This document shows positions 1-12,969 of a DNA stretch of 64,000 nucleotides, one piece after another. This DNA comes from Bugula neritina (taxonomy: Eukaryota; Bryozoa; Gymnolaemata; Cheilostomatida; Bugulidae), in the NCBI GenBank assembly GCA_964035545.1, contig OZ037765.1:29686004-29750003 (forward strand), given 5' to 3'. A model generated the notes under the pieces. That model was not told where the DNA came from. It was given only the letters and a program-made list of their open reading frames with translations, and did not search any database. The position numbers and the translations under genes were made by a program. Every line of letters begins with the position of its first letter. Position 1 is the first letter of the stretch.

Positions 1-36
1 TACAATCTCTAAATTCACTTCTGTAACCTGCATTAC

Positions 37-3000
37 CTCGATCTGCCAGCTGTACGCCAACAAAGAGACAGGTGGGGGCAAACCCGTCAAGATGTCCAAT
101 ATACCGGACTGTGCCGCAGTGGTTGCTGAACGTTAGTATACTATCACCCAGATTCACTAGCATGTTATCACTGCAATCAAAATATCTGCCACGTGAATAA
201 CACAGCACACAGATAGGCAGCTGGAAGAAAGACTATTCAAGTTTTCAACGACCAAGCAAGCAAATGTTGCTGACTATTTATTACAGTACAACAGTTTTGG
301 GAACGAAACATAATCATATCTATGTAGGTAATTTAGGACAAAAAAAGCAACAGCAGTTTACTATAGTAAAAGTCATCAGACTGTTTTGTGGGAAATCAAA
401 GCACAATTCATAAACAAACATGAGGAGAGAGTTCTTAGAGCTGTGTTTTAGACCAAATAAAAACTTTCTAAAATCAATGTTCTCAGTACCCTGAACAGGA
501 TCAGTTGGTAGTGTTTTGATGTATAACTGGAGGTTTGAAAATAATTTTAAATGTGGCAAAAACAGTTCTCTAGTTTAAAGAAAACACTGTGACCATCATG
601 CTAAACAGATACATTACAGTTGGGCTACAGAAAATCCCTAAATGTTGGTGCTAATGAAAATCCTTATATACCATTATTACACATTAGATGAATATATTTT
701 GTTTGAACAAAGTTATTTGAGTTATGATATACCTTGTACAGAGTGTAATGGCGTCATGTTTATACAGGTGAGGTGCAACAGTGCCGTTCAATTTGGAAGC
801 TTTCTGTACCTCAGAGCACACATGGCAAGATGAAAGATTGGCCGTGAGAGGAAGTTCACTAGGAAATACACCACACACTCAGCACACAATGTAACATGTA
901 CAACTATAACATATGCATGTAGGTATGACGTCCTGTGCCAGTTGGACCACTAAGCACTAAGAATACATGAGCTCTGTCACAGAGGTGTTGCTGAGTGGAA
1001 ACCCATGACAAACTGATAGATTAAATCATCATTAGCTAAACTTCCTTGAAGTTTCATACTATTAAAATGAATAGTAACGAAGCCACATTTATCACCCACC
1101 GGAGTCCTAAAACTTCAATAATAACTTCAGTGTTTAGACTACACTGACAACCTAACTAGTACAAAAGATGGATATTTTAACTGCACCGTGCCGAACAACA
1201 AACCTGGTTACCAAGGCAACTGAAACACTGACCAACAGTGGTACACACTGGGAACTGATAGATTGTGACTCAAACAGAGAGATATTGTGATTTACCTGTC
1301 TGCAGGTAACAACTGGTGAGTTGGCAGTAAGTCGGGAGCAACATTCATGCCTCTACTTCTCTGGTGGCTAGTGACATCACTTCCTTCGTGACTGCAGCTC
1401 TTACAGAAGGCTCGCTGAAATACCAGAGAAAAGGCATTTTGTTAGCCAATAAAATCATCGCATGCGCTTGTTTGCACAAAAGTGGAGCAATTATGACTAG
1501 TAAGAATGGCTTACTACTAAACATATATATGTATTCTCACTACACTTCCCACATAACATACCACTTCCCAGAATAACATTGATATGACATTTTAAATTAT
1601 GGTAATCAGGGCATGGTGTTATGTTTAATCATTCCTACAACATATTTATAATAAATATACATTAAATTTGAGATGATAAGAGCAGTTGCACAGCTATTAG
1701 TGCCTAGCCATACATAAACACTTCTACATGTCAAGTGTGAAATTTAAATTGCATTTATCTATAACCTGCTCCCACATAATGGAAAAAGAAGGTATAAATA
1801 ACCTGCCTGATGTAAAACTGCCCACAAAACTAAAGGAAATTGATAAATCTTATAAAACATATTTTAAATGAAACTCACGAAATCTCGAACTTCCTTCTGC
1901 AACTTCTCGACAGTTGCACGAGCAGCGAGTAGCTCTTCTGTAAGTTTACTGTTGGACAGAACAGCTACAAGGTACGTGTAGATATATGTAAGTACAAGGT
2001 ATGTGTAGATATATGTAAGTACAAGGTATGTGTAGATATATGTAAGTACAAGGTACGTGTAGATATATGTAAGTACAAGGTATGTGTAGATATATGTAAG
2101 TACAAGGTATGTGTAGATATATGTAAGTACAAGGTATGTGTAGATATATGTAAGTACAAGGTATGTGTAGATATATGTAAGTACAAGGTATGTGTAGTTA
2201 TATGTAAGTACAAGGTATGTGTAGATATATGTAAGTACAAGGTATGTGTAGATATATGTAAGTACAAGGTATGTGTAGATATATGTAAGTACAAGGTATG
2301 TGTAGATATATGTAAGTACAAGGTATGTGTAGATATATGTAAGTACAAGGTATGTGTAGATATATGTAAGTACAAGGTATGTGTAGATATATGTAAGTAC
2401 AAGGTATGTGTAGATATATGTAAGTACAGGGTATGTGTAGATATATGTAAGTACAAGGTATGTGTAGATATATGTACATATGTAGATACAATGTATATAG
2501 AATATTTATGTAAGTACAATGTACATGTGAATACAATTACATGTAATGCAGAGCATTACCAGCGGCTCCTTGGAAGTAAAAGAGTCGTGACAATTAGTTT
2601 GTTTGGCCAATAAACTACATCAACTCAATTAATGTTCAGTTTTGGCAACTAATAGAAGTTAAGAATTAACGAGAGAGCTTTGATGTTAAAATGTCCTCAT
2701 AACGTTATTTGGCCACATACTTTTCTGTGAAACATAAAATAAAATTGTTAATAAAATGTTGAGTAAGGAGACATTACTGTGGAAATGTTATGCTACAGTG
2801 GTGATTTGAGATATCATTAATGGTGATCAAAAGAGTTGATAAATGGCGTTAGTCTGTGATGAAGGATACAGCTGGAAGATTAAATACCCACGTACTTTCA
2901 TTTAACTGCCTTGACATACTGGCTATACACACCAGAGACTGTCTATCATTCCAAGTAGCCATTTCTAGTGACCTACAGCAACACAGCCAATAAGAGAGAT

Positions 3001-4538
3001 ATTTTACGCGCTGATAGAATTTGACCTCTCAACACCCTGACCAGAACATGCACAAAAATTGATTTAACTAATTTTAAAAATTATCAAAACTACAAACTTG
3101 TAGAAGTGAGTTGTGAATATTGACAGTAGACATTGTTACAAATTTTGTATCATTTAGCATAGAAAAAAATCAATATGTGGTTCAGTTAAACTTTGCAGTG
3201 TAGAAGATACCTGTAGTCTGCGTTTCAACAAATATCAACTTCAAGCTACAAACCTTCCACTCATAACAATAAATAATTAAAAGGGTTTCGCTAAAACATA
3301 TTTACGAGTTGCCAACCCTCACATGTTTACCTATTAGAGCTTCTTTCACTGGAGCTGAGGCTAGACGTCCGGTGGTGGTGTCGCTGGGCCCAACCTTGCT
3401 CTTCTGAACAGTTAGTGGAGACTGGGGCAACATGAACCTCCGCTTCCACCACAGTGCTACCAGCTGTCGGCAATGGAGCTAAGTCTGAGTTGGGAACATT
3501 CGACGACGCTGTCTTGCTATTCATTGACGATTCGAGTCTATTAGTAGCATCCATAGATTGGCATGATGTGGTGTTACTACATAGAACTGGTTGCTGTGCT
3601 GATAAAGAGGTGGAGAGAACAGGGGGGTGTGACAAAGGGGTGGAGAGAGTAGAAGGGTGGTGCTTTGATGCTTCTCCCTCATCAGATGAATAAGAGTTAG
3701 CTTCACTCAAACAGTCATTCACCGCTGTGTTGTTTGCGTTAGACGAGTGAAGACATTGGCAGCTTTGTACAGATCCATTGCCTCGATCCTAAAGATATGA
3801 TTCCATTGAGTTACAATTGGAAGTTTACAGCTATCTAAATAACTATGCAGAGCACTGTAACTAGAAGAAGTCTGTAGGGTGGATTTGCACCTCTATTGAC
3901 TTGTAGAGTCCACTTTAACTCCCTAGTGTTATGTACTGGCCACAAACAGTCCCACGCAAGAGCTTACATGTGTACACACTCTGCTCACACATGACACACA
4001 AAATTAAAATGCTATAGCCATGACTTGTATAGTGTTAGCAGATAGTATTATGCACATTACATGGCCATGATGGTTGAACTTAAAATTTTGTTGGAATTCA
4101 TCGATAAAAACAAACTTAATAATTAAGCATTATACAGAGTAACTAACTTTAGAAAAGGAGTCAGTGAGCTCTTCGTGCTTTGACCTGGTCACTGTAGATC
4201 CTGACAGGCTCTCCTGTCCATCACTGAGAAGTTTTAGCAAATTGTTTTCTTTTGACAGTTGTACAATTTTGTCTTCCAAGCTGTAAGTAAGAACTTTTAA
4301 ATGTAACCAATTGTTCAGATTTAGAATAAAATGAACCAAATAGTTAAAGAAGTAGAGCTTACTTTCGTTTAGTGCGAAGTAGGTTTGCCACGTCCGCACA
4401 CAAAGGTACGATCCCTTTTCGAGTACTGTTTACAACGAAAGCAACAGCTTTAGCAGCTACTTCTTTGTCGCCAATTGCAGATGCAAAGTCACTTTCAGAT
4501 CCTAAAAGCAATGACATGACTGCTATAAGTGGAGCCAT
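37..4538 (-). CDS. Coiled-coil protein with CAP-Gly-like domain (3' end beyond window)
   Basis: Seven exons join in frame on the minus strand: 4538-4363, 4280-4148, 3788-3331, 1948-1879, 1312-1296 (17-nt microexon), 858-766 and 170-37, giving about 360 residues before the window ends. All have GT..AG borders and matching phases. The ATG at 4538 is chosen because an in-frame TGA lies six codons upstream; an acceptor at about 4503 is an alternative. In order the product has a hydrophobic-rich N-terminus, a coiled-coil stretch ([18 protein letters not shown]), a long Ser/Thr/Pro-rich low-complexity region, a second helical piece ([17 protein letters not shown]), then a segment [23 protein letters not shown]. 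That last part resembles the start of a CAP-Gly domain, the microtubule/EB1-tail-binding fold; the GKNDG motif would lie past the window edge. I do not recognise the family. The cytoskeletal role is inferred from the domain only. Confidence 0.6.
1967..2480. repeat. 27-bp minisatellite, about 19 copies
   Basis: The unit is acaaggtatgtgtagatata followed by tgtaagt. It repeats about 19 times with very few substitutions (tacgtg in copies 1 and 4, gtagttatatg near 2196, acaggg near 2426). The array sits inside an intron of the minus-strand CAP-Gly-like gene and ends about 20 nt upstream of the acceptor at 1949-1950. Because 27 is a multiple of three it stays open in several frames and produces long artefact ORFs. 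Confidence 0.95.
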
Positions 4539-6924
4539 AGTCGTGGCAGTTATTCAATGTTTTTTGTGAAGAATAGAATTTCACTAAACTACATTGTCCA
4601 TTCAAATGCTATAAAAAAGTTGATATTAATTATTTTTAAAATAAATAGTGGCTTATACCTATACATCATAATGCTAGCAATATAGAGCCAAAAAAATTAA
4701 AAACAAATTATAATATAAAGTTTACTTTCTGTGCTGCAAAAAGTGTGACCAGCTGATTGTGAACATATCATTCTTTACTTAGAGATGGTGAGCAGCAGTC
4801 ACTTATCCAGATAACAGAGAAGAATATGCTCAGTAGAAAGTTGTCTTTTGAAATGAGCTATGGTACAATTGTCACAGAAACTTATACACAACAACTAATC
4901 CTTTAATCACATTAGTGGAATATAAATCCTGATAATAATAAACTGTTTAGTTCCAAGTAATATTAATTTATTTCTACTACATAATTAATCTACACAAGAA
5001 GATAAAAGTGGCGAGAAACTCTTTATGTGCTATAATTATGGTTGTATAGTATAAACCAGCACCATAATGACAATATTTGAGTTAAATAGCTCAAGGCTAT
5101 AATCCCTATTTTCAAAAATGTGAAAACGTGTCGTGTCGCATTGAACTACTGTTAGTATTTATTAGCATGTTATTAACAACACTAATTTATTGCCATATTT
5201 TATGGTAATTAATTAAGCTTGTTTTTAAAGAGTTAGAGTGATAAACGTTACCCAAACTATAAGCACATACAAAAAATTCGGGATAAATCGCTATAGCTGT
5301 TATGTTCAACTGTTCAGAGACATTGTGAAACTTATAATACCATATAAACTATATATAGATTGTCTTAGGAGTTGCATATGTACAGCTAACCAACTGTCAC
5401 TAGATGGTAACATTCTTTTCATAAAGAGTTGATTATGACTTCCATTTCACAAGATACTTTGTATTTTAGAATGCCTGTTAGACTGTTATACAAACTATTC
5501 CTAGTTATTTTTTGCATAGGCTCTTGAGTGAAACAAGAAGTTATTAATGTTAAATACCAGTTGTACTCAGATGAGCAAAAAAATAAATTCAAAATTAAAT
5601 TGACAGTAATTCATAATTCCTCAGATGAAAGTCAACAATAATCTTAGCAATGACAAGTTGAACTGCAAGTTCAGGTTTTTGTTTTGCTTTTACATCAAAA
5701 TGAAAAGCGCATGACTATTTAAAAATATTTTTAATTAGAAAAGGCTCGTTATAAAGTTCACACATCCTGCTAGGAGAACATATACTTATTTTCTATTCAG
5801 TCTATTATAATCACGAGCATGAAAGTCATTTTTCTCATCAATGAAAAAATTATGTAAAGTAGCTTGACTCAAAAGAACTGCTGTTCAATGTCTAAACTTG
5901 CTAAATTGCATATATTTTCACACTTGCGATATAGAGATGAGCTTAAGAACCGACAAATGACTAGTTTCAAAAACCTGTAACAATATTGTGATAAAATAAA
6001 TGGTTTCGACAAAAGCAATGACCATGATGTAAATTTTGTTAGATTGTGGGTTAAACCTTTAAATACATAAATTTCAACAAATAAAATATTTATCAAAACT
6101 GAAAAAAATTACAACCTGCAGATCCAAATGTGGATATAAGCTTATTTTTTCTCGTAATGACATTACATTTAAAATTGGCATTTAAAACATAATTTTTATA
6201 CAAAAAAAATTGTGGTAATGACTCACACCACGTATCTAATTAAAATAACAATAAGTCAACTAATTATTATTTGGCTAAACAAGTAAATAGAATAAAAAGC
6301 TTGTCAAGTGTACACAAAAACTCAAAACCTGAAACTAATTTTGGGGATAAATCGTAACAATGACCTGGTGATTTACCAATACCAATACTTACATTTAGGC
6401 TTTAGTTTTAGTTTTAACTCATCATCATCAAAAGTGGAGCTTTACAATCAACTTCTTATTTTACTTTTTACTAGATTATAAGTTTATTATTAAATTTTAG
6501 CTAAAGAGTGTAAAAGCTAAAACCAAACTTTTAGTTGTTGTTAACCTTCACAGTTTAAAATTTGATTTAGGTCTCAGTCTGGTTTAATTCTAATTACTAT
6601 TATACATTCGTATCCATGCTGAAAACAAAATTGAATACCAATATATAATAATTTTAAAACAAAATAAAAAATATACATATTAATAACATAATTTTATTAT
6701 CATTAATATATCAATGTTATTATATTACTACTACTATTACAGCACTCGTATTAGAAATTCCAATAGATGATTATATAATAGTAAATCACTAATGACTAAA
6801 AGTAACTAGCCTTAGATATTTAAAGTCACTGTTAGTGTTATTGCTACTCCAACTATTACTAGAATAATCATAGTCATACTCATAACGGTATTCCATATCT
6901 TATCAATTCAATTTATTACTCACT

Positions 6925-7000
6925 CTCAGAGACCAGGCCTAAAGTTAGAATTAGATTCAGACTCAGACTGTTACTAATTCAAATTATATTTAGTAATAAT
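6925..7000. repeat. Degenerate period-6 tract
   Basis: A short tract (ggcctaaagttagaattaga, then ttcagactcagactgttact) with a six-base rhythm built on TTAG/AGAC-type hexamers. It is one of a series of similar tracts in the window. Confidence 0.45.
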
Positions 7001-7224
7001 CATTATACTATTTATATCAAGAATAAGTTTACATTCATGATTCATTTTCTTATAGTTAACGTTATAATTATGTAATAAATCGTGAAGTAGACGTAGTGCT
7101 TATTAATTAATAGTAATAATCATTATTAATATTATAATTATTAAATTTAATAAAAAACTAAATAAATCATAGCTTTAAAGTTTAACTTATATTATTATTA
7201 ATTATTATTATAATAAATATAAGT

Positions 7225-7420
7225 TATGGCTCACCCTGAGTCTAAGCCTAGGGTTAGTGTAAGTATCACTATTAGTATCAGATTCAGTGTAAATAAAATC
7301 CTACAGTTATAATTAATCTTACATTTTCATTACTTTTACTTTTAGTTTTACTCTTAGTTTTAGACTTATACTTTTACTTTTAGTTTTAGTTTTACGGCCT
7401 TAGGGCTAGGCCTTACCTAT
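7225..7420. repeat. Degenerate period-6 TTAGNN tract
   Basis: Begins around gtctaagcctagggttagtg and ends at gccttagggctaggcctta, with many tagttt/tacttt/tagtat hexamers between. It includes GGGTTAG and TTAGGG-like pieces at its ends. Cryptically simple sequence with no coding potential. Confidence 0.55.
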
Positions 7421-8610
7421 ATTTAGACCTCCAGTGGAACTGTAATTAGAATTCCATAATTTAACCCAAGCTGGTGATTCTTTGTCAGAAAAACTTAATG
7501 AATTTTCTGAGCTACGACTTTCCATTCTAAGCATCTTTACCAATTTTCACATATTCGCAGCTACATCCAAATTTCTCAATACAACTGTAACGGTTTGCCA
7601 TTTTGCAATCTAACACAAGTTCTGCAAAACTAGATCTAGTAGTTTGAGGAGTCGGCGTATGAAAAAACATTAAAGCTAGGATTTGCAGGCTAAGTAATCT
7701 CAAACATTTTATTGCAATTTCAACATTGTTACTATTTTATTGTTAGTGCGATATTTTTCAGAAGTTATTACAAAAAATTAAATTTAAAGAAACCATAAAT
7801 AATTGAACTTTAGTAGTTAAAACAAATGCAATAAAAAATTTGCTTCCTTGAAACAAACATTATGGTTTCGAGATAATAAAAGAACATGAAATAGAACACA
7901 ACTACCAGGTAAATATTATACTCAACCTTGGCATGCATGTAAAGCTATAACATGCAAAGCAAGTACTATAACTGCCTTTGAATATTTTAAACGATTTTTA
8001 AAATTGGGTGAACACAACCTTATGGTTACAGCTATTGGTGATGTAATACTTAGGTATAACTAAGTAAGTTGCAGAAAGATGAGTGTAGAATTATTTGCAC
8101 CTCTAGCAACACTACCAAAATAGACAAAATTGTTGGAGATTAGTTCATCTAAAAACACTGTTATATCTTAAAACCAATAGCTCTAGTCTGCCAAGAAAAG
8201 TCAGCGATAGCATAAGCAATTAGTCAAAAGCATAACTCCAGCATCAGTGTAGGTATCACATGTTAGAACGTGCTGTCCATGCATATGATGGTTTCTGCTG
8301 TTCCCTAAACCATGCATTTCTCAACTCTTCATTGACATTTGTCTATAGATTTTTAAAATACTAATGACTCAACTTTCAGCATGTTGTTTGTAAATAGTAT
8401 CCACTTGAATAAATTTAGCATTATAATACTAGTCAGCTTCTAAAACACGGGACAATAAAAGAAAAGTTGCTATTTCCCTCATGCATCTTCAATAATGTTA
8501 TGTATCTTCAATAATGCTTTCCACCATAATGTCTTGATAAATTCTATTATATGCAGAGCAATTTTTGTTTCTTTATATTATAATATTTAGATTTGATATA
8601 TTGTTTAATG

Positions 8611-8668
8611 AACTCACTATAATACATGTTATATTGTAACTGTAATATAATATGTATTAGAGTGAGTT
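8611..8668. repeat. 58-bp near-palindrome
   Basis: AACTCACTATAATACAT at the left faces ATGTATTAGAGTGAGTT at the right, with an AT-rich centre that is itself self-complementary. It would form one long hairpin. It could be a tiny MITE remnant or a cruciform-forming sequence; no target duplication is obvious. Confidence 0.6.
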
Positions 8669-8883
8669 TACACATACATTCCAGTATTATAAGGCGGTCA
8701 CTTTATGCTCAGCAATGAAATTCAGTGATTGCGTTCTTTACCAATGGTCATAAACTGAAGCTGTTAGCAATATGCAAGGCTCGTGACCCCTAAGTTTCTG
8801 GTTGAGTTTACAATGCACCCTTTAAATATGCTTTAGCAGAAAAACATAAGTTTCTTTTATTTGGAAGGTGTGGGCCATGGTAC

Positions 8884-8940
8884 CATGTCCCGTGCTGATG
8901 AGGGGACAAATCCCAAAACAGCTGTCTGCTAATTTCCATG
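8884..8940 (+). ncRNA. Hammerhead-ribozyme-like motif (probably decayed)
   Basis: CTGATGA at 8895-8901 is followed by a small helix II (8902-8905 with 8911-8914, short loop), then AAAA where the catalytic core needs GAAA, then ACAGCTGT (helix III, 8918-8925) and C8926 as the expected cleavage base. Bases 8892-8894 can pair with 8927-8929 as proximal helix I. CATG at 8884-8887 can pair with CATG at 8937-8940 beyond an internal loop. The order matches type I hammerheads found in animal retrozymes and Penelope-like elements. The G-to-A change at the core position makes activity unlikely. No second copy or reverse transcriptase is visible nearby. Confidence 0.5.
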
Positions 8941-9617
8941 AAATGCATTTGAAGGCAAGAAATTTTATTATAAAATTGGCTTTAAATATTACAATTAACA
9001 TTCATTGAATATCAATAAATCAAATTTCTATACATGCACTAGTACTGTATAATGAAATTATCTTACCCTACAATAACTAATTCTCAAGCAAATTTTGTAT
9101 GTACAAATAAATTGTATGACTCAATTCTGGCCTGGTTAATGCATTTAAATAACAAAAAGTCTATAGTTCACCAAGAAAACTCAAATGCAGCAATAAAGCA
9201 AGAAAGTTACTTTCTACTTTTCAATCATTTTTAAAAACAAAATAAGATAATATTTTCTAGAAAACAACTTGTAAAGTTTAAAAAGAGGCCTAAGCCCACA
9301 AGTCATGAAAGATCTAAAGCATGCAATAGACAACAGCGTAATTTATGTGTCTCCGTCTATTGTGTTAAAATAATTGCTTCAATACAATTATAATTTAAAA
9401 TTTGTACACTATATACATGCACTTAACTATATATATAAGTATCTATCTTTTTATACAGAGTCTATTATCATAACAAATAGAAAACATAAGCTACTAAAAA
9501 TGGCACAGATTTTAAACGGCCTAATGTCAATATATACAAGTTTGCAAGACATTCATCTTCACACATTGTATAGTTGGCTACAATTTTGATTTATAAAAAT
9601 CACGGAGACTGACACAA

Positions 9618-12600
9618 CTAAACTCCATCTCCAGCTCCTCCTTTTGCAATTTCTGGAGGGTCTTTGGCCGAAGCTGGTTGCTGTATGAGAACTCTGATCA
9701 TCTCAATTTTCTGACCACTATCATTGGTTATCTCAATATTAGCACTCTGTCTGATCATCGGCTCTGTCAAACACCAAAGTAAAACAAGTTTACAACTATG
9801 TTGTTTATGAATTATAATTAGCGAGTTCTTGCACTGGGATTTAACTACCAAATACAAAGATGAAGATTTATGTTTATAATGATTGATAAGACATTCGAGC
9901 TTCGAAGATATCGCATTATTTAATATTCAGAGAACTTCTCATTATACAAAATTCTGCTAGACTTCAACTCCTGCCTCAAACCAGTAATATTCTCTGCACA
10001 AACAAATTCCGGGTACGGTTCTTTTGCCAGTGGGGGAAAGAGGTTATAAAAACATAATAAATTACGATACACACTTTCAGTGAAACAAATTTTTAAAAGC
10101 TCCACGATGAAGAATTGTTGATGATTCACTCTGCACTGCACTGTAGTTACTTCCTCAAACTGTTGGAACTACACTCAGCTTACAAGTGCTACTGGCACTA
10201 GATCTGGAGGAGACATACCAGTTGAACGTCTGGACCGCAGGGACTCGTGGGTCTTCTTATGCTTTGTCAAGTGATCACTCCTCATGAACCTCTTGTCACA
10301 GTGAGGGCATTTAAACTTCTTCTCTCCTAGAAATTAGAAGCAGTCATTCACGTTGTGTAGATGGCATAGAATTGTAAACATTTTAATTCATTTGTGAGAA
10401 TATGGTATATAGAAAAATTATAAACATGAAACAAACAAATATATATTATAAATAGTATGTACTTACTACAATCAAATTAAAATAGTTATCAAAAAAGAAC
10501 GAGATTTACGACATAAAATGACTACGTTTAGTGTAAAAGCTAAAACAACAGGTAATCATTTCATTTTATAATTAAAAGATGGTACTGCTTTTTGTAATAA
10601 ATATTATTGTAACACTTTTTAGCTCAATTAGATACACACTTAATAAAACAGACTTCCCAAGCAAAATCTGTCCGTATATCAAGGTATGACTTAAAAAATC
10701 ATTCAAGACATGAGGTTGATGTACCTGTATGAGTACGTCTGTGTCTCTGTAACTCGTCGGATCTCGTAAACTTCTTATCACAATGAGGCCAATGACAGAC
10801 AAATGGTCTGTCCCCCGTGTGACCTCTACAACACCCCCAACATAAAGCAGCTAGAACTACGCATGATGTTATAGTAGAGCTCAGTGATATAAGAAAATAT
10901 AAACAGCAATAAAGACATTTTTCTCAGCTAATAGAAACGTAGAACACGCTGATTTAACAGGAGTACAAGAGAAGTGAAATACGCTATCAAGCTTTAGAAG
11001 TGTCACTTAACTAAAAGATGCATGATATACTTGCACTGCTTGATAATAGCCATAAAATTTAATTATAAATACTATATTATTACATAAAATAAAAAAAGGG
11101 AGTTGGATTTATATGTTACCTAAGATGAGCCCGCAGATGTGAGGTTTTCCAGTAAACTTTACCACAATTCTCAATATGACAGATATGCTGCTTCCTTTTC
11201 ACCTCTCCATTGGCACTATTGGCATCATTATGAAACAAAATACCAAAAATTATTCTTACTGAGAACTTTACTAAACTTTATGTTTTCAGTCTCAGATCAT
11301 ACAGCCATAAAAAATAGTCCCAACTTTTTAAATACAAAACTCACTAGTTGCGATCATTGTTGCCATCTTTGCAGTTTGGACAAGTGCAGGCATGCCTCCT
11401 TTGTCTTTTAGGAGGCTGACTAGCAGTCGCAACAGACACTGACGTGGCGTCTGAAGGATTTTCGACTATTACCCATTTGCTGGGATCGTTAGGGTCTTGC
11501 TGGAGATGAAGAGCTATACAAAAATCAAGCATTTCTATAAGCAGCAACTACACCCTCCACATAACATAAGATGGGCACTATGCTGAGTCACAATGAGAAG
11601 AGTAAGAGAACTTACAAGGAGTGGAAGACGTACTAGATGTTGCTGTCTGCACTTGTATAACTGAAGATCCAGTGCTGCTACCTGGAAGTGGGATGCTCTA
11701 AAATAAAGTTATTGCAACACATTATTATAGTAGACATCTGTACAGCATATGAGGGAATTACAAGAAGAGAAATATTTTCATTACCTGAGGTTGAGAGAAG
11801 CCAGAAACTACAGGAATGGTGGTTGGTCCCAGAGGTTGGACAGCTTCGAGAGAAGTAAAGTCCGTTTTATTATCGAAATTATTGGCATCCACAAGGATGG
11901 CATTACTTATTGGTTTCACCCCAGTATCACCTGATTCATCAGTTGAGGAAGCAGGTACAAGCATGTAGCCCGCAGATGTTTGTACAAGTTGCGAACCAAC
12001 TGCAGAAATTTCACCGCTACCACTTGATTTTAAATTTTTTTGTACTGCTGATCGAGTCTGTTTTGATGGTTTCAACTGAACTTGGCTATCTGCCAGAGCT
12101 GCCGCAATAATACCTTCTGCCTGTTGAGTAGAAGCAGACGAAGGTTGAAGAAGAGAGCCTGTGTTAATTGGAATCGGAACAGTTCCGATCTGTATAGTCT
12201 GATAAATTGTCTGACCATTGGCAGTAGACACGGGCATTTGTATAAATGAAGGTACTTGCTGAACTGTTTGTCCATTTGATTGGATAATAATAGGGTTTCC
12301 TGTTGGAAGAGAGGGAATTGGTATAGTATTTTGGGCAGAAATCTGCAAAGGTTTTGTTGACTGGCCTGCTAATTGAAGCACAGTACCAGTACTACTAACA
12401 TCAGTACTCGGGCCAGATCTAGTAAGAGCTTGGCCAGCAAGCTGCAATACAGTAGGGTTGTTGGTAGATTCTGTTGCAGTTTGTGCAGGTATGAACAGAG
12501 CTTCATGGCCACCAATGTTTATGGTTTGCATCTGAGGTAACAATGTAACATTTGGTATAATAGACATGGTGTTTCCTTCCTGGTTTATGGTAATTGTGTT

Positions 12601-12934
12601 GTTGTGATTAACTGAATTGGAGCTAATAGAATTAGTGTTAACGGTCATTTCTGCAGACAGTGCATTAGTTGAGGAGGTTGTGGCAGGTGAGCCTTGCGTC
12701 ATGCTTGTTGATGCATCAATTTTAGCCACTTCAGGTACAATTACTGACTGCTTAGGAACACCACCAATACGACTGCATGTTTGAGCAAGCATTGCTAATG
12801 GGGAAGGTGTTATGTCCTGTTGGGGAAAAAAGAAAGCAAGACACACATCAATTATGTTAGGGTTTCATTATTGGCAAAATGTAAGCACTTGACAACTCTA
12901 AAACTCTAAAAACAGATTTACAATACTGCTAGTA

Positions 12935-12969
<35 letters not shown>

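Larger units (their letters stand above)
4539..8600. other. Gene-free AT-rich interval
   Basis: I see no exon-like ORF or recognisable domain. The stretch is very AT-rich, with runs of A or T and many short low-complexity patches, especially 6400-7420. The promoter of the CAP-Gly-like gene should lie just above 4538, but no clear core element can be picked out. Confidence 0.6.

Noticed and set aside
1965-2536. Long minus-strand ORFs with THTLYLHIS and CTYIYLHIP repeats
   Set aside because: They are the 27-bp minisatellite read in two frames; the unit length is a multiple of three, so no stop appears. They lie in an intron of the CAP-Gly-like gene.
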